This document shows, one piece after another, positions 24,551-33,985 of a stretch of 64,000 nucleotides of DNA. The notes under the pieces were generated by a model that saw only the letters and a list, made by a program, of their open reading frames with translations, was not told the origin of the DNA and did not search any database. The stretch spans positions 1,837,001-1,901,000 of the forward strand of contig NZ_CP162490.1 in assembly GCF_041245805.1 (NCBI RefSeq), written 5' to 3'. Position 1 is the stretch's first letter; every line of letters starts with the position of its first letter. This stretch comes from Xanthomonas sp. DAR 34887 (lineage in GTDB: Bacteria; Pseudomonadota; Gammaproteobacteria; Xanthomonadales; Xanthomonadaceae). A program made the translations under genes and the position numbers.

Positions 24551-26746
24551 TCAGCCGATCAGCTTGTCCGGGGTGATCGGCAGTTCGCGGATGCGCTTGC
24601 CGGTGGCGTGGAACACGGCGTTGGCGATCGCGGCGGGAATGCCGACCATGCCCAGCTCGCCCATGCCCTTGACCCCGAGCGGATTGACGATGGTGTCGTT
24701 CTCCTCGACGAACATGGTCTCGATCACGTGCACGTCGGCATTGACCGGCACGTGGTAGTCGGCCAGCGAGGCGTTGAGCATGCGTCCGTAGCGATGATCC
24801 ACCTCGGTGCCTTCGCTGAGCGCCATGCCGATGCCCATCACCACGCCGCCGATCTCCTGGCTGTGCGAGGTCAGCGGATTCATGATCTTGCCGCAGGCGG
24901 TGGCCTCGATGACCCGGGTCACCTGCACCATGCCGGTGTCCGGATCGACCTTGACCTCGATGAACTGCGCGCCGTGCGCGGCGGTGGCGTACTTCTTGCG
25001 CTCGGCCGAGGGCTTGGATTCGTGCACCACGTCCAGTTCCTGCAGACCGTGCTGGCGCATCAGCTTGGCCACCTCCAGGCCGGCTTCGGGCTTGCCGGTC
25101 GGCTGCAGGCGGCCGTCGGCCAGCTCCACCTTGTCCACGTCCAGCCCGGCGAACGCGGCTTGCCCGTCCTGCCTGGCCAGCTCCAGCAGCTTGTCGCGGA
25201 TCTCGCGCGCGGCGCCGTGGATCGCGCTGCCGACGCTGGCGGTGGTCCACGAGCCGCCCTGCGACGGCGCCTTCGGCAGGCGCGTGTCGCCGAGTTCGAA
25301 CTGCACGCGCTTGGCGTCCAGCCCCAGGTATTCGGCGGCGATCAGGGTCATCACTGTGTAGGTGCCGGGGCCGATGTCGGCGGTGGCGCTGCCGACCCTG
25401 GCGCTGCCGTCGGCCTTCAACACCACCCGCGCCAGCGCCGGCATCTGCATCGCCGCCCAGGTGCCGGTGGCCATGCCCCAGCCGACCAGCAGGCGGCCGT
25501 CGCGCATCGAGCGCGGCTCGGGCGTGCGCTTGCTCCAGCCGAAGGTCTCGGCAGCGAGCGAATAGCATTCGCGCAGCGCCTTGCTGGAGAACGGCTTGCC
25601 GGTTTCCGGATCGGTTTCGGCGTAGTTGGCCAGGCGCAATTGCAGCGGGTCCATCTTCAGCGCATAGGCCAGCTCGTCCATCGCGCACTCGATGCCGAAC
25701 ATCTGGCTGATGGTGCCGGGCGCGCGCATCGCCTGCGGTGTCGGCAGGTCGGTCTCCACCACCTCGAAGCGGTCCTCGACGTTGGGGCAGGCGTACAGCG
25801 AGCGCGCGTTGCGGAAGAACGCCTCGTTGAACGCCTCGATGCGCGAGGTATTGAGCACGTGCCGGTAGCGGATCGCCTGCAGCTTGCCGGCGGCGTCGGC
25901 GCCCAGGCCCAGTTCTACCCGATAGTAGGGACGGTAGCCGTGGCCGCTGAACATCTGTCGGCGGGTGTAGACGATCTTGACCGGGCGGCCGACCGCCTTG
26001 GATACCGCGCCGAGCAGGAAGGTGTAGTAGTTGGGGCGCAGGCACGAGCCGAACGCGCCGCCGACGAACAGCGACACCACGTTGACCTGCTCGATCGGAA
26101 TGCCGAAGTAACCGGCCAGCTGCTCGCGGTCCTGGTGCACGTTCTGGCTCTTGTTGACCACGGTCAGCGTGTCGCCGATCCAGTAGCCGATGCCGCCGTG
26201 CGGTTCCATCGGGTTGTGGTGCTCGATCGGCATCGTGTACGCGGCTTCCACCTGCACCTGTGCCGCGGCGAACGCGGCGGCCGGGTTGCCGCGCGGCTTC
26301 GGCGATTCCTCCGGGGTCGGGTCGTGCGCCTGGCCGAGCAATGCGTCGAAATCGGTGTGCGCGGTCTCGGCGGCGTAGTCCACCTGGATCAGCCGCGACG
26401 CATGCCGCGCCTGCTCGAAGGTGCTGGCGACCACCACCGCGATCGGTTGCGCGCTGAAATGGATGCGGTCGTCGACCAAGGCGCGGAACGACAGGTCTTC
26501 GCCTTTCTTCTTGACCTCGTCGGAGACCGGCTTGACCGAATTCAGATGGGTCAGCACCTTGATCACTCCCGGCGCGGCCTCGGCGGCGCGGGTGTCGATG
26601 CGCACGATGCGGCCCTTGGCGATGGTGCTGGTAAGGATGTAGCCGTGGGTCAAGTGCGGGATCTGGAATTCCGCCGCATAGCGCGCCTTGCCGGTGACCT
26701 TGGCGTAACCGTCGACGCGGCGCATTTCCTTGCCGATGTAGTTCAT
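24551..26746 (-). CDS. paoC: Periplasmic aldehyde oxidoreductase, molybdenum-binding subunit PaoC
   Basis: A 731-residue large subunit of a xanthine oxidase-family enzyme, one residue shorter than E. coli PaoC (732). It binds molybdopterin cytosine dinucleotide and oxidises aldehydes, including aromatic ones, to acids. The N terminus VDGYAKVTGKARYAAEFQIP, the substrate-channel segment GGAFGSCLRPNYYTFLLGA and the C-terminal GMGELGMVG are present. The Glu in that last motif is residue 697, the position of the catalytic base. No signal peptide is seen, which fits export as a complex on the Tat signal of PaoA. It is third in the paoABC operon, 22 bases after paoB. Confidence 0.95.
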   Translation of the reverse strand: MNYIGKEMRRVDGYAKVTGKARYAAEFQIPHLTHGYILTSTIAKGRIVRIDTRAAEAAPGVIKVLTHLNSVKPVSDEVKKKGEDLSFRALVDDRIHFSAQPIAVVVASTFEQARHASRLIQVDYAAETAHTDFDALLGQAHDPTPEESPKPRGNPAAAFAAAQVQVEAAYTMPIEHHNPMEPHGGIGYWIGDTLTVVNKSQNVHQDREQLAGYFGIPIEQVNVVSLFVGGAFGSCLRPNYYTFLLGAVSKAVGRPVKIVYTRRQMFSGHGYRPYYRVELGLGADAAGKLQAIRYRHVLNTSRIEAFNEAFFRNARSLYACPNVEDRFEVVETDLPTPQAMRAPGTISQMFGIECAMDELAYALKMDPLQLRLANYAETDPETGKPFSSKALRECYSLAAETFGWSKRTPEPRSMRDGRLLVGWGMATGTWAAMQMPALARVVLKADGSARVGSATADIGPGTYTVMTLIAAEYLGLDAKRVQFELGDTRLPKAPSQGGSWTTASVGSAIHGAAREIRDKLLELARQDGQAAFAGLDVDKVELADGRLQPTGKPEAGLEVAKLMRQHGLQELDVVHESKPSAERKKYATAAHGAQFIEVKVDPDTGMVQVTRVIEATACGKIMNPLTSHSQEIGGVVMGIGMALSEGTEVDHRYGRMLNASLADYHVPVNADVHVIETMFVEENDTIVNPLGVKGMGELGMVGIPAAIANAVFHATGKRIRELPITPDKLIG

Positions 26747-26768
26747 TGCGGGTTCTCCGGTTCGGTGC

Positions 26769-27770
26769 TCACGCGGCGTCGCTGCCGCTGGCGCGGTGCA
26801 GGGCGCGGATCATCGCGTGCGTGCCCATCGGCACCTTGTAGGCGTTGTGCGCCAGCGGGCGCGCGGCGGCCATCTCCGCCTGCGCGGCGGCGGCGAAGGC
26901 GGCTTCGCCGACGCGTTGCCCGACCAGCGCGCGTTCGGCGGCGTGCGCGCGCCATGGCTTGTGCGCCACGCCGCCCATCGCGATGCGCGCCTCGCGGATG
27001 CGCCCGTCCGGTTCCAGCGCCAGCGCCGCGGCCACCGAGATCAGCGCGAACGCGTAGCTGGCGCGATCGCGCACCTTCAGGTAGTGGCTGTGCGCGGCGA
27101 AGCGTTGCGCCGGCAGGGTGATCGACTCGATCAGCTCGCCGTGCGCCAGCTGGTTGTCCAGGTCGGCGCGGGCCTCGGGCAGCAGGTGGAAGTCGGCGAA
27201 GGGAATCTCGCGATGGCTGCCGGCCGGCGTGCGTACCTGCACCGTGGCATCCAGCGCGGCCAGGGCCACGCACATGTCCGACGGATGCACCGCCACGCAG
27301 TGCGCGCTGTGGCCGAAGATCGCGTGGGTGCGGTTGAGTCCCTCGCGCGCGCCGCAGCCGCTGCCGGGGTTGCGCTTGTTGCAGGGCAGGGCGGTGTCGT
27401 AGAAATAGCCGCACCGTGTGCGCTGCAGCAGGTTGCCGCCGTTGGTCGCCATGTTGCGCAACTGCATCGTCGCCCCGGCCAGGATCGCCTGGCTCAGCAG
27501 CGGATAGCGCTGGCGCACCAGCGGATGGTTGGCGGTGTGGGTATTGTTGGCCAGCGCGCCCAGGCGCAGGCCGCCGTCGGCGGTTTCGGCGATCTCGGCC
27601 AGGCCCTTGAGCCGGGTCAGATCGACGATCGCATCGGCGCCGGTCACCCCTTCCTTCATCAGGTCGAGCAGGTTGGTGCCGCCGCCCAGGAAGCGCGCAT
27701 TCGGGTTGGCGGCGACGCGGCGCACCGCGTCTTCCGGCGAACTGGCGCGCTGGTAATCAAACGGCGTCAT
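26769..27770 (-). CDS. paoB: Periplasmic aldehyde oxidoreductase, FAD-binding subunit PaoB
   Basis: A 333-residue FAD-binding subunit that passes electrons from the Fe-S clusters of PaoA onward. The FAD-binding loop is FLGGGTNLLDLMKEG at residues ~28-42, with ANNTHTANHPL and MATNGGNLLQRTRC in the middle. The cysteine-rich stretch after RTRCGYFYD, with CNKRNPGSGCGA, matches the extra [4Fe-4S] cluster of E. coli PaoB. The start at 27770 overlaps paoA by 14 bases, so translation is probably coupled. The C terminus has the CO_dehydrogenase flavoprotein C-terminal domain. Confidence 0.94.
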   Translation of the reverse strand: MTPFDYQRASSPEDAVRRVAANPNARFLGGGTNLLDLMKEGVTGADAIVDLTRLKGLAEIAETADGGLRLGALANNTHTANHPLVRQRYPLLSQAILAGATMQLRNMATNGGNLLQRTRCGYFYDTALPCNKRNPGSGCGAREGLNRTHAIFGHSAHCVAVHPSDMCVALAALDATVQVRTPAGSHREIPFADFHLLPEARADLDNQLAHGELIESITLPAQRFAAHSHYLKVRDRASYAFALISVAAALALEPDGRIREARIAMGGVAHKPWRAHAAERALVGQRVGEAAFAAAAQAEMAAARPLAHNAYKVPMGTHAMIRALHRASGSDAA

Positions 27771-28590
27771 CGGCCACCTCCTTCGCCAGCTTCAGCGCGG
27801 TCAGTTCGGACTGATCGACGTAGCGCCAGGTCAGCGCGCGCGGCGCGCCGCCGCTGTGCACGTCCTGGATCGCGGCCACGATCTTCGGATAGGCGCCGCA
27901 GCGGCAGATGTTGCCGCTCATGCGTTCGCGCACCTCAGCGTCGCTGAGCTCGGTGACCGGCTGGCTGACGTCGGCGCTGACATGGCTGGCGTCGCCGCGC
28001 TTGATCTCGTTGAGCAGGGCCACCGCCGAGCAGATCTGCCCGGGCGTGCAGTAGCCGCACTGGAAACCGTCGTGCTGCACGAACGCGGCCTGCATCGGAT
28101 GCAGCCGTTCGCCGTCGGCCAGGCCTTCGATGGTGGTGATCTGCGCATCTTCGGCCTGCGCGGCCAGGGTCAGGCACGACAGGCGCCGCTCGCCGTCCAC
28201 GATCACCGTGCAGGCGCCGCACTGGCCGTGGTCGCAGCCCTTCTTGGTGCCGGTCAGCGCCAGGTGTTCGCGCAGCGCGTCCAGCAAGGTGGTGCGCGGG
28301 TCCAGCTGCAGGGCGTGGCGCTGGCCGTTGACCTGCAGTACCACCGGCATCGCATTGTGCGGCGGCGCCGCGCTTGCGGCCGGTGCGGCGAAGGCGGCGT
28401 CGCTGAACACGATCTGCCCGCCGGCGCTGCTCAGGCCGGCGGCCGACAGCAGGGTGAGGAATTCGCGCCGCGACAGGCCGCTGATCCCGAGCCGGCGCGC
28501 GAGTGCGGCCTCGTCGTCGCTCAGCCCGGCATCGTGCGGGGGCTCGGCGGCGCCGGGCGTGAGCTGGGAAGGGTGGGGATCGTGCTGCAT
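27757..28590 (-). CDS. paoA: Periplasmic aldehyde oxidoreductase, [2Fe-2S] subunit PaoA
   Basis: A 277-residue iron-sulfur subunit carrying a Tat signal peptide (LSRREFLTLLSAAGLS, near residues 37-52). The mature part has the plant-type ferredoxin motif CDHGQCGACTVIVDG and the second cluster motif CGYCTPGQIC ... CRCGAY. The Tat signal should export the folded PaoABC complex. The start at 28590 (MQHDPH) has CAGGAGAGA upstream. The leader before the Tat motif is about 36 residues longer than usual; a start nearer the motif is not seen. First gene of the paoABC operon. Confidence 0.94.
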   Translation of the reverse strand: MQHDPHPSQLTPGAAEPPHDAGLSDDEAALARRLGISGLSRREFLTLLSAAGLSSAGGQIVFSDAAFAAPAASAAPPHNAMPVVLQVNGQRHALQLDPRTTLLDALREHLALTGTKKGCDHGQCGACTVIVDGERRLSCLTLAAQAEDAQITTIEGLADGERLHPMQAAFVQHDGFQCGYCTPGQICSAVALLNEIKRGDASHVSADVSQPVTELSDAEVRERMSGNICRCGAYPKIVAAIQDVHSGGAPRALTWRYVDQSELTALKLAKEVADDAV

Positions 28591-28815
28591 CGGTCTCTCC
28601 TGCCTGGGGACCGCGCATCGCTGCGGTGGCGCAGCAACGGATGGGCGATTCGACCTGGGTAGCGGTGCCGCCACTGCGGCACCGGCGCGCGGGCGCGCTG
28701 AGACGCCCATACGCGAGCATCGCAGCGGTGTCGCGAAGAGATTGCGAAGGGGCGGTGGCGGCGGGGTGATGCGGCCGGGCTTCGGGATTTTCGTGAGGCA
28801 CGGCATGCCGCTTTT

Positions 28816-28884
28816 CTGTAGGAGCGGCTTCAGCCGCGACAGACTCTACGGACAGAGCCTGTCGCGGCTGAAGCCGCTCCTACA
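28816..28884. repeat. REP-like inverted repeat (GCGGCT type)
   Basis: Near-perfect inverted pair of the GCGGCTTCAGCCGC repeat with about 27 bases between the cores. It lies upstream of paoA and downstream of the minus-strand TonB receptor gene, so it may help end receptor transcription before the paoA promoter. Confidence 0.88.
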
Positions 28885-28926
28885 AGGGCGCGTGGTTGCG
28901 GACGGTTGCGGCGGAAAGACGCCGCG

Positions 28927-31323
28927 CTACCAGCGGTACGCCACCGACACCTGGTACTGGCGGCCGGCGATCGGGCGGCCCATGAACACGCCGCCGGTGG
29001 CCGCGCCGGGCACGCGCACGTTGCCTTCGGTCAGGCCCAGTTCGTTGGTCACGTTGCTGCCGCTGGCGGTGAACTCCCAGTGTTCGCCGGCATGCAGGCT
29101 GGCGCCGAGGTCGAGCATGTCGTAGGACGGCAGGCGCTGGCTGTTGGCCAGGTCGGCGTAGCGTTCGCCGATGTAGGAGTAGGTGGCGAACACGCGCAGG
29201 TCGCCGAACGGCAGCATCCAGTAGTAGCTCGGCGTCAGCCGGAATTGACGCTTGGGCTGGCGCATCACCTGGTTGCCGGTGTACTCGCGGTAATTGCGGT
29301 ACTTGGCGTCCAGCCACACCCCGGTGCCGGCCAGTTCGAAGCCGCCGAACGGACGGATCGCGCCTTCCACCTCCAGGCCGTAGGCGCGCGAGTCGCCGAC
29401 CGTGGTGAAGTTCTGGCCGTTGGCCAGGAACGCCTGGAACGGCGAGTTCTTGAAGGTGTTGTAGAACGCGGTCAGGTACAGGTCGTAGGCGGCCGCACCG
29501 GACTTCAATCCCAGTTCGTACTGGTCGATGTCCTGCACCTTGGTCTGCCCGTCGCGCAGGTTGTCGAAGCCCGGGAACTTCACCCCGGAATTGACCCGCG
29601 CGAACAGGCTGTTGTGCGCGTCGAGCTTGAAGTTCAGGCCGGCGGTCCACGACAGCGCGTTGTCGTCCTGGTCGATGCGGCGCGCGCTCGGCAGCGAGAT
29701 CGAGGTGGCGTTGTCGTACAGCGTGGCCGGATTGCCGTCCAGGTCCACCGTGGCGGTGTCGTGCACGGTGCCGGTGACGCGCTGGCGCTCGTAGCGCGCG
29801 CCCAGGTCCAGGCGCAGGCGTTCGTCCAGTTCCCATTCGTCGGCGACGAATACGGCGGTGTTCTCGCCGTCGTAGTGCGCGCGCAGGGCGAAGAAGGCGG
29901 TGCTGGTGAAGCCGTCGCGGGTCGGCTGGCGGCCATCGTCCAGGCTGACGTCGATGCGCCGTGCGTGGTTCTGCGCGGTCAGCAGCATGGTATTGCCGAG
30001 ATACCAGGTGTCGTTGGAAGAATACTTGGCGTAGTAGCTGCCGACGGTGAGCGTATTGCCGGCGAACAGTTCGCGGCTCAGGCGCAGATCGTTGGTGAAG
30101 GAATTCAGGCGCTTGTCCACCGACCACCAGCCGGCTTCCAGCACCTGCTGGTTCGGATCGACCGCGCCGCCGCCATTGGTGTAGGTGGCGCTGCCGGTGC
30201 TGCCGTAGCCGGCGATGAAATCGCTCAGGCGTTGCGGCGCATCGCCGGTGAACAGCGCGTAGGTCGGCGCGGTGCCGCCCATCACGCTGAAGCGGTCGGC
30301 GAGGGTCCAGTCGCCGAGCTGCCAGTTGAGCTCGCCGCCGAACACATCGATGTTGATGCCGCGGCCGTCGGCCAGGTCGCGCTGCACGGTCTGCCCGTTC
30401 GGGCCGACCGGCAGGCTGACGTTGCGGAAGTCGTTGCTGAGCAGGGTGCCGGTCTGCGCATTGAGGCCGGGGAAGCTGGACAGGTCGCTGCCGTTGTTGC
30501 GCGACAGCAGCGGGATCGCGGTGTAGAACGCGTTGTTGTCGTCGGTGTGGCGCGCGTAGAACGTCAGGTCGCCGCTGTCCCAGCGCTTGCTCAGCGTGGC
30601 GCTGAACTGGCCGCCCTTGTCGGCGGAGAACTGCGGGTCGCGCACGCCGTCGGTTTCGCGGAAGAAGCCGCCGATGCTGTAGTACCAGCCATTGCCCATC
30701 GGCCCGCTGTTGAACAGGTCGATGCGGCGCAGATTGTCGCTGCCGCCGGTGAGGCGCACGCTGCCTGCCGGTTCGTCCTGGCCCTGCTTCTGGATGAAGT
30801 TGGCGGTGATGCCGGCCTGACCGTTGGAGAAGATCGGGCTGGAGCCGCCGCGCAGCACCTCCATGCGCTCGATGGTGTCGTCGGTGCGGAACAGCGTAGA
30901 GTTTTCCAGGAACGACAGCGTCGGCGGCGGGAACAGCGGCGAGCCGTCGAGCTGGAAGGTGACGAACGGCGCATCGCCTTCGGAGGGCATGCCGCGCACG
31001 AAGATGTTGGCGCCGGTGCCGCCGCCGCTGGGCTCGGCCCACACGCCGGGCACGATCTTCAGCAGGTCGGCGCTGCTCTGCGGCACCGCCTGCTGGATCT
31101 GTTCGGGCGTGGCGGTGGTGATCGAGAAGCTGGCGTCGCGCTTGCGCAGGCCCTTGAAGCGCGCGGTGCCGCTGACCACCACGGTATCCAGGGTGGTGGC
31201 ATCGGACTGCGCGGCGGGTGCGGCGGCGTCGGCGGGTGCGGCGGTCTGCGCCAACGCGGTCGGCGCAAGCACGACCGCGGCGATGGACAGCGGCAACAGG
31301 CGGAGGGTCAGGGCGGCTTTCAT
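28927..31323 (-). CDS. TonB-dependent outer-membrane receptor, substrate unknown
   Basis: A 798-residue outer-membrane receptor. The signal peptide (MKAALTLRLLPLSIAAVVLAP) ends near ALA-Q, followed by a possible TonB box in DTVVVSGT. The plug domain shows SADLLKIVPGV, IFVRGM and ERMEVLRGG, and the 22-strand barrel ends in the aromatic-terminated VAYRW expected for recognition by the Bam machinery. AAAGGAGAG precedes the ATG with good spacing. No linked enzyme or transporter gene reveals the substrate; an iron chelate is the commonest ligand, but I cannot show it here. Confidence 0.9.
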   Translation of the reverse strand: MKAALTLRLLPLSIAAVVLAPTALAQTAAPADAAAPAAQSDATTLDTVVVSGTARFKGLRKRDASFSITTATPEQIQQAVPQSSADLLKIVPGVWAEPSGGGTGANIFVRGMPSEGDAPFVTFQLDGSPLFPPPTLSFLENSTLFRTDDTIERMEVLRGGSSPIFSNGQAGITANFIQKQGQDEPAGSVRLTGGSDNLRRIDLFNSGPMGNGWYYSIGGFFRETDGVRDPQFSADKGGQFSATLSKRWDSGDLTFYARHTDDNNAFYTAIPLLSRNNGSDLSSFPGLNAQTGTLLSNDFRNVSLPVGPNGQTVQRDLADGRGINIDVFGGELNWQLGDWTLADRFSVMGGTAPTYALFTGDAPQRLSDFIAGYGSTGSATYTNGGGAVDPNQQVLEAGWWSVDKRLNSFTNDLRLSRELFAGNTLTVGSYYAKYSSNDTWYLGNTMLLTAQNHARRIDVSLDDGRQPTRDGFTSTAFFALRAHYDGENTAVFVADEWELDERLRLDLGARYERQRVTGTVHDTATVDLDGNPATLYDNATSISLPSARRIDQDDNALSWTAGLNFKLDAHNSLFARVNSGVKFPGFDNLRDGQTKVQDIDQYELGLKSGAAAYDLYLTAFYNTFKNSPFQAFLANGQNFTTVGDSRAYGLEVEGAIRPFGGFELAGTGVWLDAKYRNYREYTGNQVMRQPKRQFRLTPSYYWMLPFGDLRVFATYSYIGERYADLANSQRLPSYDMLDLGASLHAGEHWEFTASGSNVTNELGLTEGNVRVPGAATGGVFMGRPIAGRQYQVSVAYRW

Positions 31324-31701
31324 GAAGAATCTCTCCTTTCTTCATCCGAAACGGTGCGCCGGCGCACGCAGCGACCCACGCGTGCAGCGCACGTCGACGC
31401 AGGCTTGGCCGGCACAGCGCGATGCAGGGGACATCGCGCGGCGCTCTTTGTAACGCCGTTGCGCGGACAGGCCGTTGTGCAGCGCGGTAGAGGCGCCGTT
31501 TGCGTGACAGGTTGCGCAGGCCGGTCGCCAGCGCTGCGTGTCCTCCGGCGCGCCGTGCGCGGCGCGACGCTCGTCATGGAGACGGCACTCGCTGGCCTCG
31601 GGCCTGCGCTCGCGACGGGCGCTGCCGCTGCCGCGTGGTGCAGCCCAGTGCATGTTTTCGCTGCGAGTGTGTGCCTGTCGATCGCCTCTTCGGTCGCTGC
31701 C
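31324..31701. other. Intergenic region with a 14-bp palindrome upstream of the TonB receptor
   Basis: Holds no gene. A perfect palindrome GTGCGCCGGCGCAC lies at 31354-31367, 31 to 44 bases upstream of the receptor start, a position suitable for an operator. The rest has no recognisable repeat or RNA gene. Confidence 0.5.
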
Positions 31702-31727
31702 AAAAAAAAGGCCGCCCAAGGGCGGCC
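31702..31727 (-). terminator. Rho-independent terminator of the ZnuD-like gene
   Basis: On the minus strand an 8-bp GC stem (GGCCGCCC / GGGCGGCC with a two-base loop, 31710-31727) is followed by eight T residues (31702-31709). It lies 29 bases after the stop of the ZnuD-like receptor gene. This is a textbook intrinsic terminator. Confidence 0.93.
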
Positions 31728-31755
31728 TCCACCGACGCGTGGGAGGGGAGCCGCG

Positions 31756-33825
31756 TCAGAAGAACAGGCGCACGCCGAACGAGGCGTTGCGGCCGGGCAG
31801 CATCACGTCGTCCTTCAGGAACGAGGTGTGCACGCGCGCGTCCTGGTCGGTCAGGTTGTTGCCGTCCAGGAACACTTCCCAGGCGGTGCTGCCGGCATCG
31901 ACGTGGTAAGCCAGGTGCGCATCGACCATGGTATAGCCGTCGGTCGGGGTCTCGTTGACCGCCACCTTGTCCTGCTTCTGGTAGCGGGTGGCGCCGAGCG
32001 AGGCGCGCCAGTTGTTCGCATCCCAGCGCAGCTGCGCACCGTAGCGTGCCGGAGCGATGCGCGGCAGGTTGCCGCCGTCCTTCAGCCGCGCGCGCACGGT
32101 GTCGCCGAACACCCTCAGGTCCCAGGCGCCGCTGTCGTTGTCGGCCAGGTGGAAGGTGGCATCGCCCTCGAAACCATGGAAGATCGCGTCGGCCTGGGTC
32201 CACTGGCGGATCGGCAGGAAGTCGTTGTCCTCCTCGTGGAACCACTGCGCGCCGGTATCGGCGATGTAGATGAAGTCGTCGTAGCGGTTGTAGTACGCCG
32301 CCACCTTGGCATCCACCCAAGTGTTCTTGAAGTTCAGTCCCAGCTCGGCCTGGTTGGCCTTCTCCGGCTTGAGGTCGGCGTCGCCGATCTCGTAGGCGAG
32401 GGTGGCGATGTGCGGGCCGTCGGCGAACAGTTCTTCCTCGGCCGGCGCGCGCTCGGCATGGTCGAGGTTGGCGGTCAGGCGCCACTGTTCGTTGAAGCGG
32501 AAGCCGCCGCTGAGCGAGACGCTCTTCGGGGTGAAGTCGCGGTCCACGCCGCTGTCGGTCTCGTACTTGACCTTGTCCACGCGCGCGCCGACTTCAGCGC
32601 TGACGCGGTCCCAGTTGTTGCGGGCCACGGCGAACACGCCGATGGCGCGGGTGTCGGTCTTCGGCACGAACGCCTCTTCGCCGATCGCCTGGAAGGTGGA
32701 GTCGCTGCCCTGCACGCCGAACGCGGTCTGCCAGCCGCCGCCGACGGTGAAGGAGGCTTCGACCCGCCCTTCGTTGGCGCGCTTGTCGAACACCGTGCCC
32801 ACTTCCTCGCCTTCGAACTCGATGTGGGTGTAGGCGGTATGGCCGAAGCTGTAGCGCAGCGCGCTGCCGTCGCCCCACGGATCGGTCAGCCCGCCCTTGA
32901 GTTCGTAGCGGTCCTGGTGCATGCGCAGCGACACGCCGCGCTCGCCGGCGGCCGGATCGCCGGGTTCGCCCGGGTTGCCGTAATTGTCGCGGAAGCGCGA
33001 GATCGACACGCCGACGAAGCCCCAGTCGCCGGCCAGCGAGCTGCCGATCGAGCCGGTCTTGCCGTCCAGGAAGGAATTGGCCTGGCGGCCCTGCGGGGTG
33101 TCGTAGTCGTTCTGGTTGCGGTACACGCCGTCGGCATGGATCGACAGGCCGCTGCCGTTGCCGGCATCGACCCGGAACATGTCGGTGTTGCCGTCCTTGT
33201 CGCCGCCGTCGAAGCGCACTTCGGCGCGGCCGTGCACACCGTCCACCGGAGTCTCGGCGATGCGCCCGTCGACCACGTTGACCACGCCGCCGATCGCGCC
33301 GGAGCCGTACAGCAGGGTGGACGGGCCCTTCAGCACTTCGATCTGGTCGGCCAGGAACGACTCCACCGCCGGCGAATGGTCCTGGCTGACGGTGGACACG
33401 TCCTGGGTGGACAGGCCGTCGCTGAGCACCGCCACGCGCGGGCCGTCCAGGCCGCGGATGATCGGCCGGCCGACGCCGGGGCCGAAGTTGGAACTCTGCA
33501 CGCCGGGCAGGCTGGCCACGGTCTCGCCGACGCTGGCGCCGCGGTTCTCGTCCAGGCGCTCGCCGGCCAGCACGTCCACCGGTTGGCTCAGGTCGCCGGC
33601 GGCATCGCGCAGCGGGCTGGCGGTGACCACCACCGCGTCCATGTCCTTCACGTGGCGGTCCTGCTTGTGGCCGTCGGCATGGCGGCTGTCGCTGGCCGGT
33701 GGCGTGGCGGCGTCCGCGGTGGTCGCATCGGCGGCCAGGGCGAGGGCGGGGCTGAGCAGGCCGCCCAGCGCGAGGGACAAGGCGGTGCGACGGAACGAAC
33801 GGGAGCGGGAAAAGGACATAGACAT
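31756..33825 (-). CDS. ZnuD-like TonB-dependent zinc receptor
   Basis: A 689-residue outer-membrane receptor with a signal peptide ending at LALAA. The N terminus of the mature protein is His-rich (HADGHKQDRH), as in zinc receptors of the ZnuD type. Plug landmarks are DAVVVTASPLRDAAGDL, GVQSSNFGPGVGRPIIRG and IEVLKGPSTLLYGSGAIGGVVNV; the barrel ends FGVRLFF. Family members import zinc across the outer membrane under zinc limitation. It is divergent from a MerC-like gene over a Zur-like palindrome, which supports zinc over iron or copper. A strong terminator follows. Confidence 0.88.
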   Translation of the reverse strand: MSMSFSRSRSFRRTALSLALGGLLSPALALAADATTADAATPPASDSRHADGHKQDRHVKDMDAVVVTASPLRDAAGDLSQPVDVLAGERLDENRGASVGETVASLPGVQSSNFGPGVGRPIIRGLDGPRVAVLSDGLSTQDVSTVSQDHSPAVESFLADQIEVLKGPSTLLYGSGAIGGVVNVVDGRIAETPVDGVHGRAEVRFDGGDKDGNTDMFRVDAGNGSGLSIHADGVYRNQNDYDTPQGRQANSFLDGKTGSIGSSLAGDWGFVGVSISRFRDNYGNPGEPGDPAAGERGVSLRMHQDRYELKGGLTDPWGDGSALRYSFGHTAYTHIEFEGEEVGTVFDKRANEGRVEASFTVGGGWQTAFGVQGSDSTFQAIGEEAFVPKTDTRAIGVFAVARNNWDRVSAEVGARVDKVKYETDSGVDRDFTPKSVSLSGGFRFNEQWRLTANLDHAERAPAEEELFADGPHIATLAYEIGDADLKPEKANQAELGLNFKNTWVDAKVAAYYNRYDDFIYIADTGAQWFHEEDNDFLPIRQWTQADAIFHGFEGDATFHLADNDSGAWDLRVFGDTVRARLKDGGNLPRIAPARYGAQLRWDANNWRASLGATRYQKQDKVAVNETPTDGYTMVDAHLAYHVDAGSTAWEVFLDGNNLTDQDARVHTSFLKDDVMLPGRNASFGVRLFF

Positions 33826-33943
33826 ACCGAGTGGGGGGGAATAAGGCGCCGCCAGGCGAGCGCGGGCGCTCGCGTTCGCCGCGCGGAGGCGGCGGCAGGC
33901 AGGGCGTAAGGGCGTGGCGACCCCTGGTCGCCGGCCGAGTAAT

Positions 33944-33961
33944 GTTATATTATTCTATAAC
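33944..33961. promoter_or_regulatory. Zur-like operator between ZnuD-like and MerC-like genes
   Basis: AT-rich inverted repeat GTTATA-N6-TATAAC at 33944-33961, preceded by AAT. It resembles the proteobacterial Zur consensus built on GTTATA/TATAAC half-sites, although the usual spacer is one base, so this may be two overlapping weaker sites. It lies 24 bases upstream of the MerC-like start and 118 bases upstream of the receptor start. The zur gene is at 7167 in this window. Confidence 0.65.
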
Positions 33962-33985
33962 GCAATCACCACTGTGCTGGAAGTC

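Noticed and set aside
28906..33909. A 1667-codon plus-strand frame across both TonB receptor genes
   Set aside because: It is antisense to two well-supported receptor genes and to the terminator between them; the product lacks any recognisable domain.
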